From: Planctomycetales bacterium
Lineage (GTDB): Bacteria > Planctomycetota > Planctomycetia > Planctomycetales > Planctomycetaceae
Reading direction: 5' to 3'
DNA: 64,000 nucleotides
Assembly: GCA_026400835.1 (NCBI GenBank)
Contig: JAPLOA010000051.1
Span: 24,050-88,049, forward strand
In this document: positions 9,617-18,482 of the stretch, one piece after another
How the letters are laid out: the number at the start of each line of letters is the position of its first letter
How positions within the stretch are numbered: position 1 is the first letter of the stretch
The notes under the pieces: generated by a model
Told to the model about the DNA's origin: nothing
The model's input: the letters and a program-made list of their open reading frames with translations, nothing else
Databases searched by the model: none
Translations under genes and position numbers: made by a program

Positions 9617-10516
9617 ATGGACTGGATGAATTACCACCATCTTTTGTATTTCTGGATGGTCGCTCGCGAAGGCACAATTCAGCGAGCGGCCGACAAACTG
9701 CATATTGGCCAGCCCGCCATCAGTACTCAACTGCGCAGTCTGGAGGAGTCGTTTGGACAGAAGCTCTTTCAGAAGTCCGGCCGAAATCTGCAACTGACGG
9801 ACACCGGCAAGACCGTCTTTCGCTACGCCGACGAGATTTTCTCGCTCGGCCGCGAGCTGATGGATACGCTTAAAGGCCATCCGGCAGGTAAACCGGTTCG
9901 GTTTACGGTGGGCGTCGTGGATGTGATGCCCAAGCTGATGGCTCGTCGACTGCTGGAGCCAGCTCTGCAGCTTTCAGAGAACCTGCAGCTCGTCTGTGTG
10001 GAGGACTCTCTGGAGGAACTGCTCAGTGAACTGATGTTGCACAATGTGGACATTGTGCTCTCTGATGTCCCGGTCACTGCGGCTGTCAAAGTCCGCGCGT
10101 ACAATCACCTGCTTGGCGATTCGACAGTCGGGCTGTTTGCTCAAAAAGAGATTGCAAGGAAGTACAAGAAAGGGTTCCCTGCGTCGCTGAACGGAGCCCC
10201 GTTCCTGCTGCCGCGACGAACATCTGCGGTGCGGCGTGCTATCGACACATGGCTGGAGAAAGCAGATCTCCACCCCAGAATCCGCGCTGAGTTCGATGAT
10301 ACGGCTCTGATGAAAGCGTTTGGCCAGACCGGAGAAGGCATGTTCCCGGGAGCAATGGCGATTTCAGATGAGATTTGCCGACAGCATGAAGTGGAACTGA
10401 TCGGGGAACTCTTAGGTGTCCGCGAACAATTCTTCGCGATCTCCGCCGAGCGAAAAATTAAACATCCGGCGGTACTGGCAATTGCCAGCACCGCACGGAC
10501 GGGTATCTTCATCTGA
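9617..10516 (+). CDS. nhaR: LysR-family transcriptional regulator, NhaR-like
   Basis: 299 residues. The N-terminal winged helix-turn-helix is MNYHHLLYFWMVAREGTIQRAADKLHIGQPAISTQLRSLEE (given here in pieces: MNYHHLLYFWMVAREG, TIQRAADKLHIGQPAIS, TQLRSLEE). This matches the NhaR branch of LysR regulators, and the substrate-binding domain with VGVVDVMPKLMARRLLEPAL follows the NhaR pattern. NhaR senses sodium and activates the nhaA antiporter gene in enterobacteria; in planctomycetes the target must be inferred. Here it sits beside sbtA, a sodium-driven bicarbonate permease, and a carbonic anhydrase, which makes that operon the likely target. It converges with the carbonic anhydrase gene, 16 bases apart. 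Confidence 0.87.
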   Translation: MDWMNYHHLLYFWMVAREGTIQRAADKLHIGQPAISTQLRSLEESFGQKLFQKSGRNLQLTDTGKTVFRYADEIFSLGRELMDTLKGHPAGKPVRFTVGVVDVMPKLMARRLLEPALQLSENLQLVCVEDSLEELLSELMLHNVDIVLSDVPVTAAVKVRAYNHLLGDSTVGLFAQKEIARKYKKGFPASLNGAPFLLPRRTSAVRRAIDTWLEKADLHPRIRAEFDDTALMKAFGQTGEGMFPGAMAISDEICRQHEVELIGELLGVREQFFAISAERKIKHPAVLAIASTARTGIFI

Positions 10517-10532
10517 ACAGAGTAGCGGGTTA

Positions 10533-11291
10533 CTAACTGACTGCGACATCCACGGCGGTCACGAGTCCGCTGGACAGGTCGTAGACCCCTCCGGCAACAA
10601 TCAGCTCTTTCCTCTGAATAAGTCTGGAGATCGTTGGCGAAGCCTCAGCCAGAAGAACAGCCTGATTGCGGACGTTCTCAGAGATCGCTCGATCCAGGTC
10701 CCCGTTCGCTGCCTTAACGGCGGGGCGAATGTGCTGAAACAGCCCGCTGATCTGACCAGGCACCTCGTCGCCCTTCATCGTCGCACTCACAGCGCCACAG
10801 CGGGTGTGGCCGAGCACGTAAAGTACTTTGGCCCCAAGAATCTTCGTGCCAAACTCCAGACTGCCGATGTTCTCACTGGACGCTACGTTGCCTGCAATTC
10901 GAGTCACGAACAAGTCACCGAAGCCCTGATCAAAGACGATCTCAATCGGAACGCGGGAATCAGCACAACCCAAAAATGCAGCGAATGGCTTTTGCCCGTT
11001 CGCAACTTCACGAACTCGACTCATGTCTCGATTCGACGAGATCGTCTTTCCTTCCGCGAAACGCCGATTCCCATCAATCAGCAATTTCATGGCTTCCTCC
11101 GGAGTTTCAGGAGCCTTGGATGCTGATTGAGAATTTGAATCATCATCAGCCGCCATCAGGGACGTGAACCCGGCGACCCCACACGCAGCGGTCAGCATCG
11201 ATTGACCGAGCAACGTGCGTCTTGTTGACCTGAGTGAGCCAGAGCTGGAACCAGAGCCAGAACATGTCATGTTTCGCAGAATCTCAGACAT
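10533..11291 (-). CDS. Beta-class carbonic anhydrase with Tat-like export signal
   Basis: 252 residues. The beta-CA zinc site is visible as CADSR (Cys and Asp-Arg dyad) near residue 115 and HTRCG (His and Cys) near residue 175. The N-terminal 50 residues are extra: STRRTLLGQ followed by a hydrophobic stretch and an SLMAAD cleavage-like site, which reads as a twin-arginine signal. A zinc enzyme folded in the cytoplasm and exported by Tat is reasonable. It would interconvert CO2 and bicarbonate in the periplasm, next to the SbtA permease. The start codon lies inside the 3' end of the sbtB-like gene (8-base overlap), and its GAGGAG ribosome-binding site is within sbtB codons, so translation is probably coupled. 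Confidence 0.9.
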   Translation of the reverse strand: MSEILRNMTCSGSGSSSGSLRSTRRTLLGQSMLTAACGVAGFTSLMAADDDSNSQSASKAPETPEEAMKLLIDGNRRFAEGKTISSNRDMSRVREVANGQKPFAAFLGCADSRVPIEIVFDQGFGDLFVTRIAGNVASSENIGSLEFGTKILGAKVLYVLGHTRCGAVSATMKGDEVPGQISGLFQHIRPAVKAANGDLDRAISENVRNQAVLLAEASPTISRLIQRKELIVAGGVYDLSSGLVTAVDVAVS

Positions 11292-11586
11292 ACTTCTCTC
11301 CTCGAATTACGCTTACAGTAGAAAGATAAGCAATCACGGCATATCGCTCGAAATACTCAACAGAAATCAGCTTCAGCAATCGATCGGCAACTTCGGGCGA
11401 AACGATCGTTTCCAGCCGGATGTTGGATCCCAGAATCTCGCCCACGCGCCTCTGGCGGATACCTTCGCCTTCGGCTTCCGTCACGGTGTAGCCTTTGGCT
11501 CCAGCACTTCGAACATCAGCAATGAGGCGTTCTTTCAGAATGGCTTCGGCAACGATTGTGAGCAGACACAGGGGGACAGTTTTCAT
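11284..11586 (-). CDS. sbtB: SbtB-like PII-family signalling protein
   Basis: 100 residues, the length of a PII protein. It starts MKTVPLCLLTIVAEAILKERLIADV, split as MKTVPLCLLTIVAEAI plus LKERLIADV, then AGAKGYTVTEAEGEG (base of the T-loop) and ends with a beta strand YAVIAYLSTVSVIRGEKYV. SbtB binds adenine nucleotides including cAMP in cyanobacteria and gates the SbtA permease. The C-terminal CGPxGC redox loop of some cyanobacterial SbtB proteins is absent. The preceding gene is the SbtA permease, 74 bases away on the same strand, the usual pairing. A GTG at 11613 would add nine residues; the ATG at 11586 fits the family better. Confidence 0.75.
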   Translation of the reverse strand: MKTVPLCLLTIVAEAILKERLIADVRSAGAKGYTVTEAEGEGIRQRRVGEILGSNIRLETIVSPEVADRLLKLISVEYFERYAVIAYLSTVSVIRGEKYV

Positions 11587-11660
11587 AAGAGGCAACTCGC
11601 TTTCGTTCTTCACAGGAATGCGGTCAGAGCTATCGCGGGGGATGTGGAACCTTCAAACGA

Positions 11661-12656
11661 TCAGCTACAGAAACGCTTTGAGATCTCGTAGTAGATCGGA
11701 ATGCCGGCGATAAGATTAAAAGGAAAGGTGATTGCGAGGGCTGCGGTGAGATAAAATGTCGGGTTCGCCTCCGGCAGCGTCATACGTACGGCTGGAGGTG
11801 CGGCGATGTAAGAAGCACTTGCGGCCATCGCCGCCAGCACGGTGCAACCGCCGACGGAAAGTCCTGCCAGGGAGCCAAGGTATGCGCCGACTGTACCGTG
11901 AACGATGGGCATCAGAATTCCAAAACCCAACAGAAAAAGTCCTGCCTGTTTGAGATCGCCAAGTCGATTACCAGCGGCGAGGCCCATCTCCAGAAGAAAG
12001 ATTGTCAGCAACCCTTTGAACAGCCCCTCAAACACAGGCTGGACTGGTTTCCATCCCGATTCACCGACTGCGGTACCAATGATTAGCCCTCCGACCAGCA
12101 GCATCATTGATCGAGAAGTCAGTAGTTCGTGCATGATTTCTCGGACCGGTCGTGCAACCTGGCCGGTGCCGTCCGGGTTTGCTTTGGCCGCCGCCGACAT
12201 CTGAAAGGCACCAATTGCGAGAGCGATCTGGATCCCGGGAATCTCCAGCAGCGTCAGCAGAGTTGGCATGAATCCCTCAGCCGGCGCCCCCACCGATGCC
12301 GTAAACTGTTGAGCCGCGATAAATGTCACCGCCGATACTGAACCATAATGAGCAGCAATTCCGGCTGAATCCGCGATACTGAACCGCCCCATCTTCCGCA
12401 AAACCAGGTAAGCTGACACCGGTGTCAGGCACCCCAGCAGAATTGTTACTAACGCCGGGCCCGAGATTGCAGCCAGCGAACTATGGGAAAGTTCAACGCC
12501 TCCCTTCAAACCCAGAGCAAACAAAAGGTAAATTGACAGGGCTGTGTAGAGGTCTCTGGGCAGAGACAGTTCGCTGCGAACCAGCCTGGCAAATACCCCT
12601 AAAGCAAAGGACAATGTCAGTGGCGAACACAGATTAATCCTGAGAACATCCAGCAT
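11661..12656 (-). CDS. sbtA: SbtA-like sodium-dependent bicarbonate permease
   Basis: 331 residues with about ten membrane segments in two inverted halves. [11 protein letters not shown] near residue 50, [13 protein letters not shown] near residue 110 and [25 protein letters not shown] near the C-terminus (seen as [16 protein letters not shown] and RMTLPEANP) match the SbtA (former DUF897) family. SbtA takes up bicarbonate with sodium. In cyanobacteria it feeds carbon fixation; here, in what looks like a heterotroph, it may supply anaplerotic carboxylation or act in pH and sodium balance. The first of three genes sbtA-sbtB-carbonic anhydrase. The start at 12656 has GGGGG upstream; the longer frame would run through the palindromic operator and is unlikely. 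Confidence 0.88.
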   Translation of the reverse strand: MLDVLRINLCSPLTLSFALGVFARLVRSELSLPRDLYTALSIYLLFALGLKGGVELSHSSLAAISGPALVTILLGCLTPVSAYLVLRKMGRFSIADSAGIAAHYGSVSAVTFIAAQQFTASVGAPAEGFMPTLLTLLEIPGIQIALAIGAFQMSAAAKANPDGTGQVARPVREIMHELLTSRSMMLLVGGLIIGTAVGESGWKPVQPVFEGLFKGLLTIFLLEMGLAAGNRLGDLKQAGLFLLGFGILMPIVHGTVGAYLGSLAGLSVGGCTVLAAMAASASYIAAPPAVRMTLPEANPTFYLTAALAITFPFNLIAGIPIYYEISKRFCS

Positions 12657-12686
12657 GCAAACCCCCGTCGGATATTTTGCGAAACT

Positions 12687-12714
12687 CAATACACGAAACA
12701 TATTTCGTGTATTG
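12687..12714. promoter_or_regulatory. Palindromic operator between sbtA and the winged-helix gene
   Basis: A perfect inverted repeat: left arm CAATACACGAAA at 12687-12698, spacer CATA, right arm its exact reverse complement at 12703-12714. It lies in the 96-base gap between two divergent starts (sbtA at 12656, regulator at 12753). The position and symmetry are what a dimeric helix-turn-helix repressor would bind to control both genes. Binding by the adjacent regulator is inference. Confidence 0.72.
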
Positions 12715-12752
12715 TTTATCGTGTGTTTGTGTTCAACACAAGAACAGCAGCG

Positions 12753-13100
12753 ATGAAAAAACGCAGAAAAAGCGAAATCGAGAATCCTGGCGCGACTTCA
12801 GTGAACGCATCGCCAGCCGGAGTTGCTGGCTGGACGTTTCTGACGAACCATTCGCATGTGTTGCTGTGCCTGTATCGAAACGCCGAGATCACTTTGCGAG
12901 AAGTCGCGGTGCTGGTGGGTATCACGGAGAGAATGGTGCAGAAGATCGTGGCCGAGCTGGTCGAAGCCGGTTTCCTTGAGGTCACGAAGGTTGGCCGCCG
13001 AAACAGCTACGAGATCACTCTGAATAAAACATTGCGGCATCCGCTTGAGTCGCATTGCACCATTGGTGATATGCTGAAAAATCTAAGCCGGAATCGCTGA
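12753..13100 (+). CDS. Small winged helix-turn-helix (MarR/ArsR-like) regulator
   Basis: 115 residues. A winged-helix domain covers residues 25-90: [49 protein letters not shown] (helix-turn-helix, in pieces [17 protein letters not shown] and [14 protein letters not shown]), then a wing [13 protein letters not shown]. The N-terminus is basic (MKKRRKSE). No ligand domain is present. It is divergent from sbtA across the palindrome at 12687-12714, so it is likely the local regulator of bicarbonate uptake and of itself. A GTG at 12723 could add ten residues; the ATG at 12753 fits better. Confidence 0.75.
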   Translation: MKKRRKSEIENPGATSVNASPAGVAGWTFLTNHSHVLLCLYRNAEITLREVAVLVGITERMVQKIVAELVEAGFLEVTKVGRRNSYEITLNKTLRHPLESHCTIGDMLKNLSRNR

Positions 13101-13144
13101 CCGGACCGCCTCACACTCAGGAATCAAGCCCATCCTGGACCTCG

Positions 13145-13264
13145 GCAGCCTGCTGCCGCTTTGGTGCATGCAGCCTGCTGCAAACTCCTGAGTTCAGAAT
13201 CTGACGAGCTCGAAACGGTTATCCACAGCAGGCTGTGGAGGGGAAAGCTGCAGCAGGCTGCAGC
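13145..13264. repeat. Cluster of GCAGCCTGCTGC palindromic units
   Basis: The 12-mer GCAGCCTGCTGC occurs twice directly (13145, 13170) and once inverted (13250), and a related self-complementary CCACAGCAGGCTGTGG lies at 13223-13238. The arms can form a long imperfect hairpin in the 290-base gap before the DUF1549/DUF1553 gene. It reads as a REP-like element; no coding potential. Confidence 0.55.
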
Positions 13265-13398
13265 AGACCCAAGAGGATCGAGAAATACACGGCTTGACTC
13301 GCGGTCTCAATTCGTTTTCACGCACACTTTCCCGAGGCTGGCTTCCTCGGTAAGCTGAACGCATCAATTCATGGTGATGGTTTTGCTCGAGGTTGATT

Positions 13399-16300
13399 AT
13401 GCATCGCACGTTTTCAAAGACGCTGCTGGTTGCGGCCGGTTTGCTGTTGGCGACTTCTCAGACATTGCATGCTCAGGATGCTTTGCCGGAGACAATAGAG
13501 TTCAATCGCGATATTCGCCCGGTCCTGTCGGATAACTGTTTTTTCTGCCACGGCCCCGACAAGAATAAACGTGCAGCCGACCTGCGTCTGGATACCGAAG
13601 CCGGTCTACACGGCAAAGACGGACAGCATGGAGCCATCGTGGCTGGCAAGCCTGACGACAGCGAAATGATCAGGAGAATCATCTCCACAGATCCCGAGCA
13701 AAAAATGCCTCCGGCGCATTCGGGAAAATCACTCTCCGAACGAGATGTTCAGTTGCTGAAACGTTGGATTGAACAGGGCGGGAAATTCGAAGGCCATTGG
13801 GCCTTTCTTCCAATCCGAACGGCCGAAACAGCAGCGGGTCCGGTGCCCAACGGCATCGATCAGCTCGTTCACAACAGCCTCGCTGAACACGGACTGACCA
13901 GTTCCGCCGAAGCCGACCGGATCACCTTGATTCGTCGCCTGAGTTTTGACTTGATTGGATTGCCGCCGTCAGAGAAAGAAGTCACCGACTTTGTTGCGGA
14001 TCAATCTCCTGAGGCTTACGAAAAACTCGTCGATCGCCTCCTGCAGTCTCCACACTTTGGAGAACGGCTGGCGATGTGGTGGCTGGATCTCGTCCGATAC
14101 GCCGATACGGTTGGCTATCACGGCGATCAACCAATGAGCGTTGCACCGTTTCGAGATTATGTGATCGCATCGTTCAATGCGAACAAACCGTTTGATCAGT
14201 TTACGATCGAACAGCTTGCGGGCGATCTGCTGCCTGATGCCACTCGCGAGCAGCGCATTGCTTCGGGCTACAACCGCCTTGGAATGATGAGCGCGGAAGG
14301 GGGCGTGCAGGACAAAGAGTATCTGGCGAAGTATATCGCAGAGCGAGTTCGCAACACGTCCGGTACCTGGCTGGGGATCACTCTGGGATGCGCTGAATGT
14401 CACGACCATAAGTTTGACCCGCTGACAGCGAAAGACTTTTATCGTTTTCAGGCGTTCTTCGCTGACATCAAGGAACGCGGTCTCTATTCCGGTGCAAATA
14501 GTGATGGCAACTGGGGACCGTTTGTCAAAGTTCCGACGGAGCAACAGGCCGCAGATCTGGCAAAACTTGATGAGCAGATTGCTTCCGTGAAGAAGGTCCT
14601 GGAAACCGATACGGCCGAACTGACCGCCGCACAACTTGAGTGGGAGAAAACTCAGATTCCCTGGACGCCGCTCACGGCCGATACGATGGTATCGCTTGAA
14701 GGTGCAAAACTAACGCTACGCGCAGACGGAGCGATCCTCGTCTCAGAAAAGAACGGCGCAACAGACACATATACTTTGACGTTCTCCAAACTGCCGCCAG
14801 CGGTGACCGCGCTCCGACTCGAAGTGTTGCCGGATGATTCGCTGCCCAACAAAGGGCCGGGGCGAGCAGGCAACGGAAACTTTGTCCTTTCGGAAATCAT
14901 CCTGAAGGTCAAAGAAGGTGAAACGGAACCGGTCGCGGTTCCTCTACAAAATGCGTCGGCCACTTACGAACAAATCGGGGCCGCTGATGGAAACCCTTAT
15001 AAAAAGTGGGCCGTGGAAGCCGCTATCGATGGTGATGCGAAAGGAGCCAAGTGGGGCTGGGCGATCATGGAAAAGGCCGGTCAGCCAAACTTCGCCGTGT
15101 TCGAAACCGCCAGTGACCTGACGCTGAAGGAAGGCGCGACGCTGACGATTACGTTGGCTCAGAATCTGGATAATCCCGGACACAATCTCGGTTGCTTTCG
15201 TCTGTCTGCTGCGACGGCCGCTCGACCGATCAAAGCGTCAGATGCTCCACCGGCCAATCTGCTGGCCATTCTGGGAACTCCAGTGGAGCAGCGAACTGAT
15301 GCTCAGAAAACAGAGCTGACGACGTATTATCGCACGGTGGCTCCGCTGCTGAATCCAGCCCGCGAACAACTTGCCACGCTGGAAAAGCAGCGTACAGACC
15401 TCAACAACGCGATCCCGTCAACGCTCGTGACGGAAGCTGTGTCCCCGCGAATGGTGCGAATCCTGAAGCGAGGCAACTGGATGGATGACACTGGCGAAGT
15501 GGTGACTCCGGCGTTCCCGACTGTGTTTGCTGAAGCTCCTCCCGCTGACAAAGTTCTCAATCGCCTCGATCTGGCGAAGTGGATTGTTTCACCGGAAAAT
15601 CCTTTGACCGCTCGAGTTGTCGTGAATCGGTTGTGGAAGATCTATTTTGGAGCCGGTCTGTCACGCAAGCTGGATGACCTGGGTGCTCAGGGCGAATGGC
15701 CAAGTCATCCGGAGCTGCTGGACTATCTTGCCGAAGATTTTCGCAGCCACGGCTGGGATCTTAAACGTACCATCAAGTCGATGGTAATGTCGCAAACCTA
15801 TCGTCAGTCATCCTTGACCAGTCCGCCTGTGCGAGAAGCCGATCCGTACAATCGCTGGCTTGCTCGACAATCAAGATTCCGCCTGGATGCCGAACTCGTG
15901 CGTGACAATGCTCTGGCCATTAGCGGATTGCTGGTGAATTCGATCGGCGGAAAAAGTGTAAATCCTTATCAGCCGGCCGGGTATTGGGCCTATCTCAACT
16001 TTCCAACTCGCGAATGGCAGAACAGCACGGGCGAAGCGCTTTATCGGCGAGGTCTCTACACTCACTGGCAGCGTCAGTATCTGCATCCGAGTCTGCTGGC
16101 ATTCGATGCTCCAAGTCGCGAAGAATGCACGGCCGATCGGCCTCGTTCGAATACACCCTTGCAGTCGCTCGTTCTGCTGAATGACCCAAGCTACGTTGAA
16201 GCCGCGAGAACTTTTGCGGAGCAGATTCTTCGCCAGAACGGTTCCACACGTGACCGGCTGGATTTTGCCTTCCGCCGAGCATTATCGCGACCAATTCAGG

Positions 16301-16497
16301 ACGACGAAGCTCAGGTTCTGGAACAACTTCTGACGACTCATGTGACCGAATATCAGGCTGACGCTGCCGCCGCTGCGTTGTTGATGACTGTGGGTGAAAA
16401 ACCGATGCCCGCGGATCTGCCAACTCCGGAGTTATCGGCGTGGACCAGTGTCGCCCGCACGATTTTGAATCTGCACGAAGTCATTACAAGGAACTGA
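13399..16497 (+). CDS. Planctomycete cytochrome/DUF1549/DUF1553 protein (PSD1 type)
   Basis: 1032 residues. Signal peptide (LLVAAGLLLATSQTLHAQ), then a single c-type heme motif CFFCH near residue 48 inside DIRPVLSDNCFFCHGPD, the planctomycete cytochrome C domain. DUF1549 follows around residues 150-370 (RRLSFDLIGLPPSEKEV, WWLDLVRYADTVGYHGD, CAECHDHKFDP), and DUF1553 around residues 730-990 (VVNRLWKIYFGAGL, LDAELVRDNALAISGL, SREECTADRPRSNTPLQSLV). The middle contains a beta-rich insert. The second CxxCH, CAECHDHKFDP, is a family feature and could also bind heme. The gene is followed by a DUF1501 gene 5 bases later, the standard pair; the joint function is not established. The start is ATG 13399 with GAGG upstream. 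Confidence 0.92.
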   Translation: MHRTFSKTLLVAAGLLLATSQTLHAQDALPETIEFNRDIRPVLSDNCFFCHGPDKNKRAADLRLDTEAGLHGKDGQHGAIVAGKPDDSEMIRRIISTDPEQKMPPAHSGKSLSERDVQLLKRWIEQGGKFEGHWAFLPIRTAETAAGPVPNGIDQLVHNSLAEHGLTSSAEADRITLIRRLSFDLIGLPPSEKEVTDFVADQSPEAYEKLVDRLLQSPHFGERLAMWWLDLVRYADTVGYHGDQPMSVAPFRDYVIASFNANKPFDQFTIEQLAGDLLPDATREQRIASGYNRLGMMSAEGGVQDKEYLAKYIAERVRNTSGTWLGITLGCAECHDHKFDPLTAKDFYRFQAFFADIKERGLYSGANSDGNWGPFVKVPTEQQAADLAKLDEQIASVKKVLETDTAELTAAQLEWEKTQIPWTPLTADTMVSLEGAKLTLRADGAILVSEKNGATDTYTLTFSKLPPAVTALRLEVLPDDSLPNKGPGRAGNGNFVLSEIILKVKEGETEPVAVPLQNASATYEQIGAADGNPYKKWAVEAAIDGDAKGAKWGWAIMEKAGQPNFAVFETASDLTLKEGATLTITLAQNLDNPGHNLGCFRLSAATAARPIKASDAPPANLLAILGTPVEQRTDAQKTELTTYYRTVAPLLNPAREQLATLEKQRTDLNNAIPSTLVTEAVSPRMVRILKRGNWMDDTGEVVTPAFPTVFAEAPPADKVLNRLDLAKWIVSPENPLTARVVVNRLWKIYFGAGLSRKLDDLGAQGEWPSHPELLDYLAEDFRSHGWDLKRTIKSMVMSQTYRQSSLTSPPVREADPYNRWLARQSRFRLDAELVRDNALAISGLLVNSIGGKSVNPYQPAGYWAYLNFPTREWQNSTGEALYRRGLYTHWQRQYLHPSLLAFDAPSREECTADRPRSNTPLQSLVLLNDPSYVEAARTFAEQILRQNGSTRDRLDFAFRRALSRPIQDDEAQVLEQLLTTHVTEYQADAAAAALLMTVGEKPMPADLPTPELSAWTSVARTILNLHEVITRN

Positions 16498-16502
16498 TAC
16501 CG

Positions 16503-17930
16503 ATGTTGAACTTACCCTCTGAAATCGCGCGACGGTCATTTCTGCGGAATTCAGGTCTCAGCCTGGGTTCGATGGCTCTGGGTTCCATGCTGGCGCAGCA
16601 GACGAGAGCGTCTCAGCAGGAAGTTCCCAAGTGGTCGGGTGTTATCCAGCCGACGCATTTCGAACCCAAAGCCAAACGCATTATCTGGCTGTACATGGCC
16701 GGCGGGATGACTCATATCGACACGTTCGATAACAAGCCGAAGCTCGCTGAACTCCATGGCAAGCCGATGCCGGAGTCGGTCACCAAAGGCCAACAGATCG
16801 CGCAGCTGCAGGGAGCACAGCTGAACTGCTTTGGTCCGCAACACGCATTCAAGCAATGGGGAAAATCAGGACAGTCAATCTCCGAAATCTGGCCGCTGCT
16901 CGGCGAAAAATGCGCTGACGACATGTGTATTGTTCGTTCGCTGCATACCGATGCGATCAATCATGATCCGGCTCATACGTTTATGAACACCGGGACGATG
17001 ATTGCGGGGCGACCAGCGATGGGATCCTGGTTGCTGTATGGACTCGGATCTGAATCCGAAAGCCTGCCGGGATTTGTCGTGATGGTTTCCACCGGCAAGT
17101 ATGGCCAGCGTCAGCCCATTGCGGCTCGCCAGTGGCATTCCGGTTTTCTGCCGGGCCAGTTTCAGGGCGTTGAGTTCCGCGGAACCGGCGATCCGGTGCT
17201 GTATGTCGGCAATCCAAAAGGAGTGAATTCCAAGCAGCAACGCGATGTCGTCGATGCGGTTCAACGCCTGAATGGCCTGGCGAATAATCGGCTCGATGAT
17301 CCCGAAATTGCAACTCGCATCAGCCAGTATGAATTGGCGTTTCGAATGCAGTCGAGTGTTCCGGAGCTAATGGATGTCAGCAACGAACCGGCTCACATCT
17401 TCGATCTCTATGGCACAAAGGGCGGGGATGGCTCTTTCGCGTCTAACTGCCTGCTGGCTCGTCGACTGGCCGAACGTGGAACTCGTTTCATTCAGCTTTA
17501 TCATCGTGACTGGGACCACCACGGTGCGGTGAAGGAACACTCGGCCGGAACCGCGAAAGAAGTGGATCAGGGCGTCGCGGCATTGATCACCGACCTCAAG
17601 CAGCGTGATATGCTGAAAGACACGATCATTGTGTTTGGCTCGGAGTTTGGACGCACGCCGATGGCTCAGGGGAATGGCCGCGACCATCACCTTGCCGGAT
17701 TCACAATGTGGTTCGCTGGTGGCGGATTCAAGCCGGGAATCAGCTACGGCAATACAGATGAGTTCGGATATCACGCTGTCGAGAACCGCGTGTCTGTCCA
17801 CGATATCCATGCCACGTTGCTGCATCTGATGGGTATTGATCACATGAAATTTACGTACAAGTTTCAGGGACTGGATTCGAAACTTACTGGGGTTGAGGAA
17901 TCAACGGTGGTGAAGGATCTTTTGGTCTGA
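16503..17930 (+). CDS. DUF1501 family protein, Tat-exported
   Basis: 475 residues with a twin-arginine signal ARRSFLRNSG followed by a hydrophobic segment. The fold is of the alkaline phosphatase/sulfatase kind: YMAGGMTHIDTFDNKP near residue 60, VRSLHTDAINHDPAH near 145, RDWDHHGAVKEH near 340 and FGSEFGRTP near 380, with DHHLAGFTMWFAGGG after it. The His and Asp residues in these motifs are probable metal ligands, but the activity is unproven. Only 5 bases separate it from the preceding DUF1549/DUF1553 gene, so they form one operon. Homologues in the window are at 51782 and 62463. Confidence 0.9.
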   Translation: MLNLPSEIARRSFLRNSGLSLGSMALGSMLAQQTRASQQEVPKWSGVIQPTHFEPKAKRIIWLYMAGGMTHIDTFDNKPKLAELHGKPMPESVTKGQQIAQLQGAQLNCFGPQHAFKQWGKSGQSISEIWPLLGEKCADDMCIVRSLHTDAINHDPAHTFMNTGTMIAGRPAMGSWLLYGLGSESESLPGFVVMVSTGKYGQRQPIAARQWHSGFLPGQFQGVEFRGTGDPVLYVGNPKGVNSKQQRDVVDAVQRLNGLANNRLDDPEIATRISQYELAFRMQSSVPELMDVSNEPAHIFDLYGTKGGDGSFASNCLLARRLAERGTRFIQLYHRDWDHHGAVKEHSAGTAKEVDQGVAALITDLKQRDMLKDTIIVFGSEFGRTPMAQGNGRDHHLAGFTMWFAGGGFKPGISYGNTDEFGYHAVENRVSVHDIHATLLHLMGIDHMKFTYKFQGLDSKLTGVEESTVVKDLLV

Positions 17931-18026
17931 ACGGCATCGACCCAAACTGTGCCCATAAAGCGTAACGGCGCATGCCGTCCGGTGAGTGGGCAGGTACTGC
18001 GCGCCCGGAGCCATACATCCACGTTG

Positions 18027-18048
18027 CCCGACCTGTCCTTAGGTCGGG
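18027..18048. repeat. Short hairpin in the intergenic region
   Basis: CCCGACCT, a six-base loop, then AGGTCGGG. There is no following T-tract, so it is a REP-like hairpin rather than a clear terminator. The surrounding bases 17931-18143 show no gene that I can support. Confidence 0.45.
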
Positions 18049-18143
18049 AGTCCGCGACAGGATGACTGCCAGTTCTCTAGCAACTCCGTCTGGCCCCTGC
18101 GTGTTTGCCCATACGTTTTGGCAGCGGAGCTGCTGCGCAGCCC

Positions 18144-18299
18144 GCAGCCGGGGCCATCCACACTCAGCACCCAAGCTACAATTCATTACGCCAGATTTCT
18201 CGGGCCCCTCTTTCAGCCTACTGAACAGCCACTGATTGCAGGGCAAGCTTCGCCGTTGCGTTGAATCTTGCAGCTGGCGTAATGCGATTGGCAGACCGG
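18144..18299. repeat. 156-bp direct repeat, copy 1 (truncated transposase 3' end)
   Basis: This block is repeated at 18327-18482 with two visible base differences; the copies start 183 bases apart. Copy 2 contains the last 27 codons of the transposase gene at 18401, so copy 1 is an extra, detached copy of the element's 3' end, in the same orientation. Confidence 0.85.
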
Positions 18300-18326
18300 G
18301 GGGCAGTGATGCAGCCGGGGACATCT

Positions 18327-18482
18327 GCAGCCGGGGCCATCCACACTCAGCACCCAAGCTACAATTCATTACGCCAGATTTCTCGGGCCCCTCTTTCAGC
18401 CTACTGAACAGCCACTGATTGCAGGGCAGGCTTCGCCGTTGCGTTGAATCTTGCAGCTGGCGTAATGCGATTGGCGGACCGG
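18327..18482. repeat. 156-bp direct repeat, copy 2 (overlaps transposase 3' end)
   Basis: Second copy of the repeat; bases 18401-18482 are coding for the C-terminus of the transposase. The sequence between the copies is only 27 bases and again contains GCAGCCGGGG, which hints at slippage or a second insertion next to the element end. Confidence 0.85.

Noticed and set aside
11215..11691. 158-codon plus-strand frame across sbtB
   Set aside because: It is antisense to the well-supported sbtB-like gene and has no family features.
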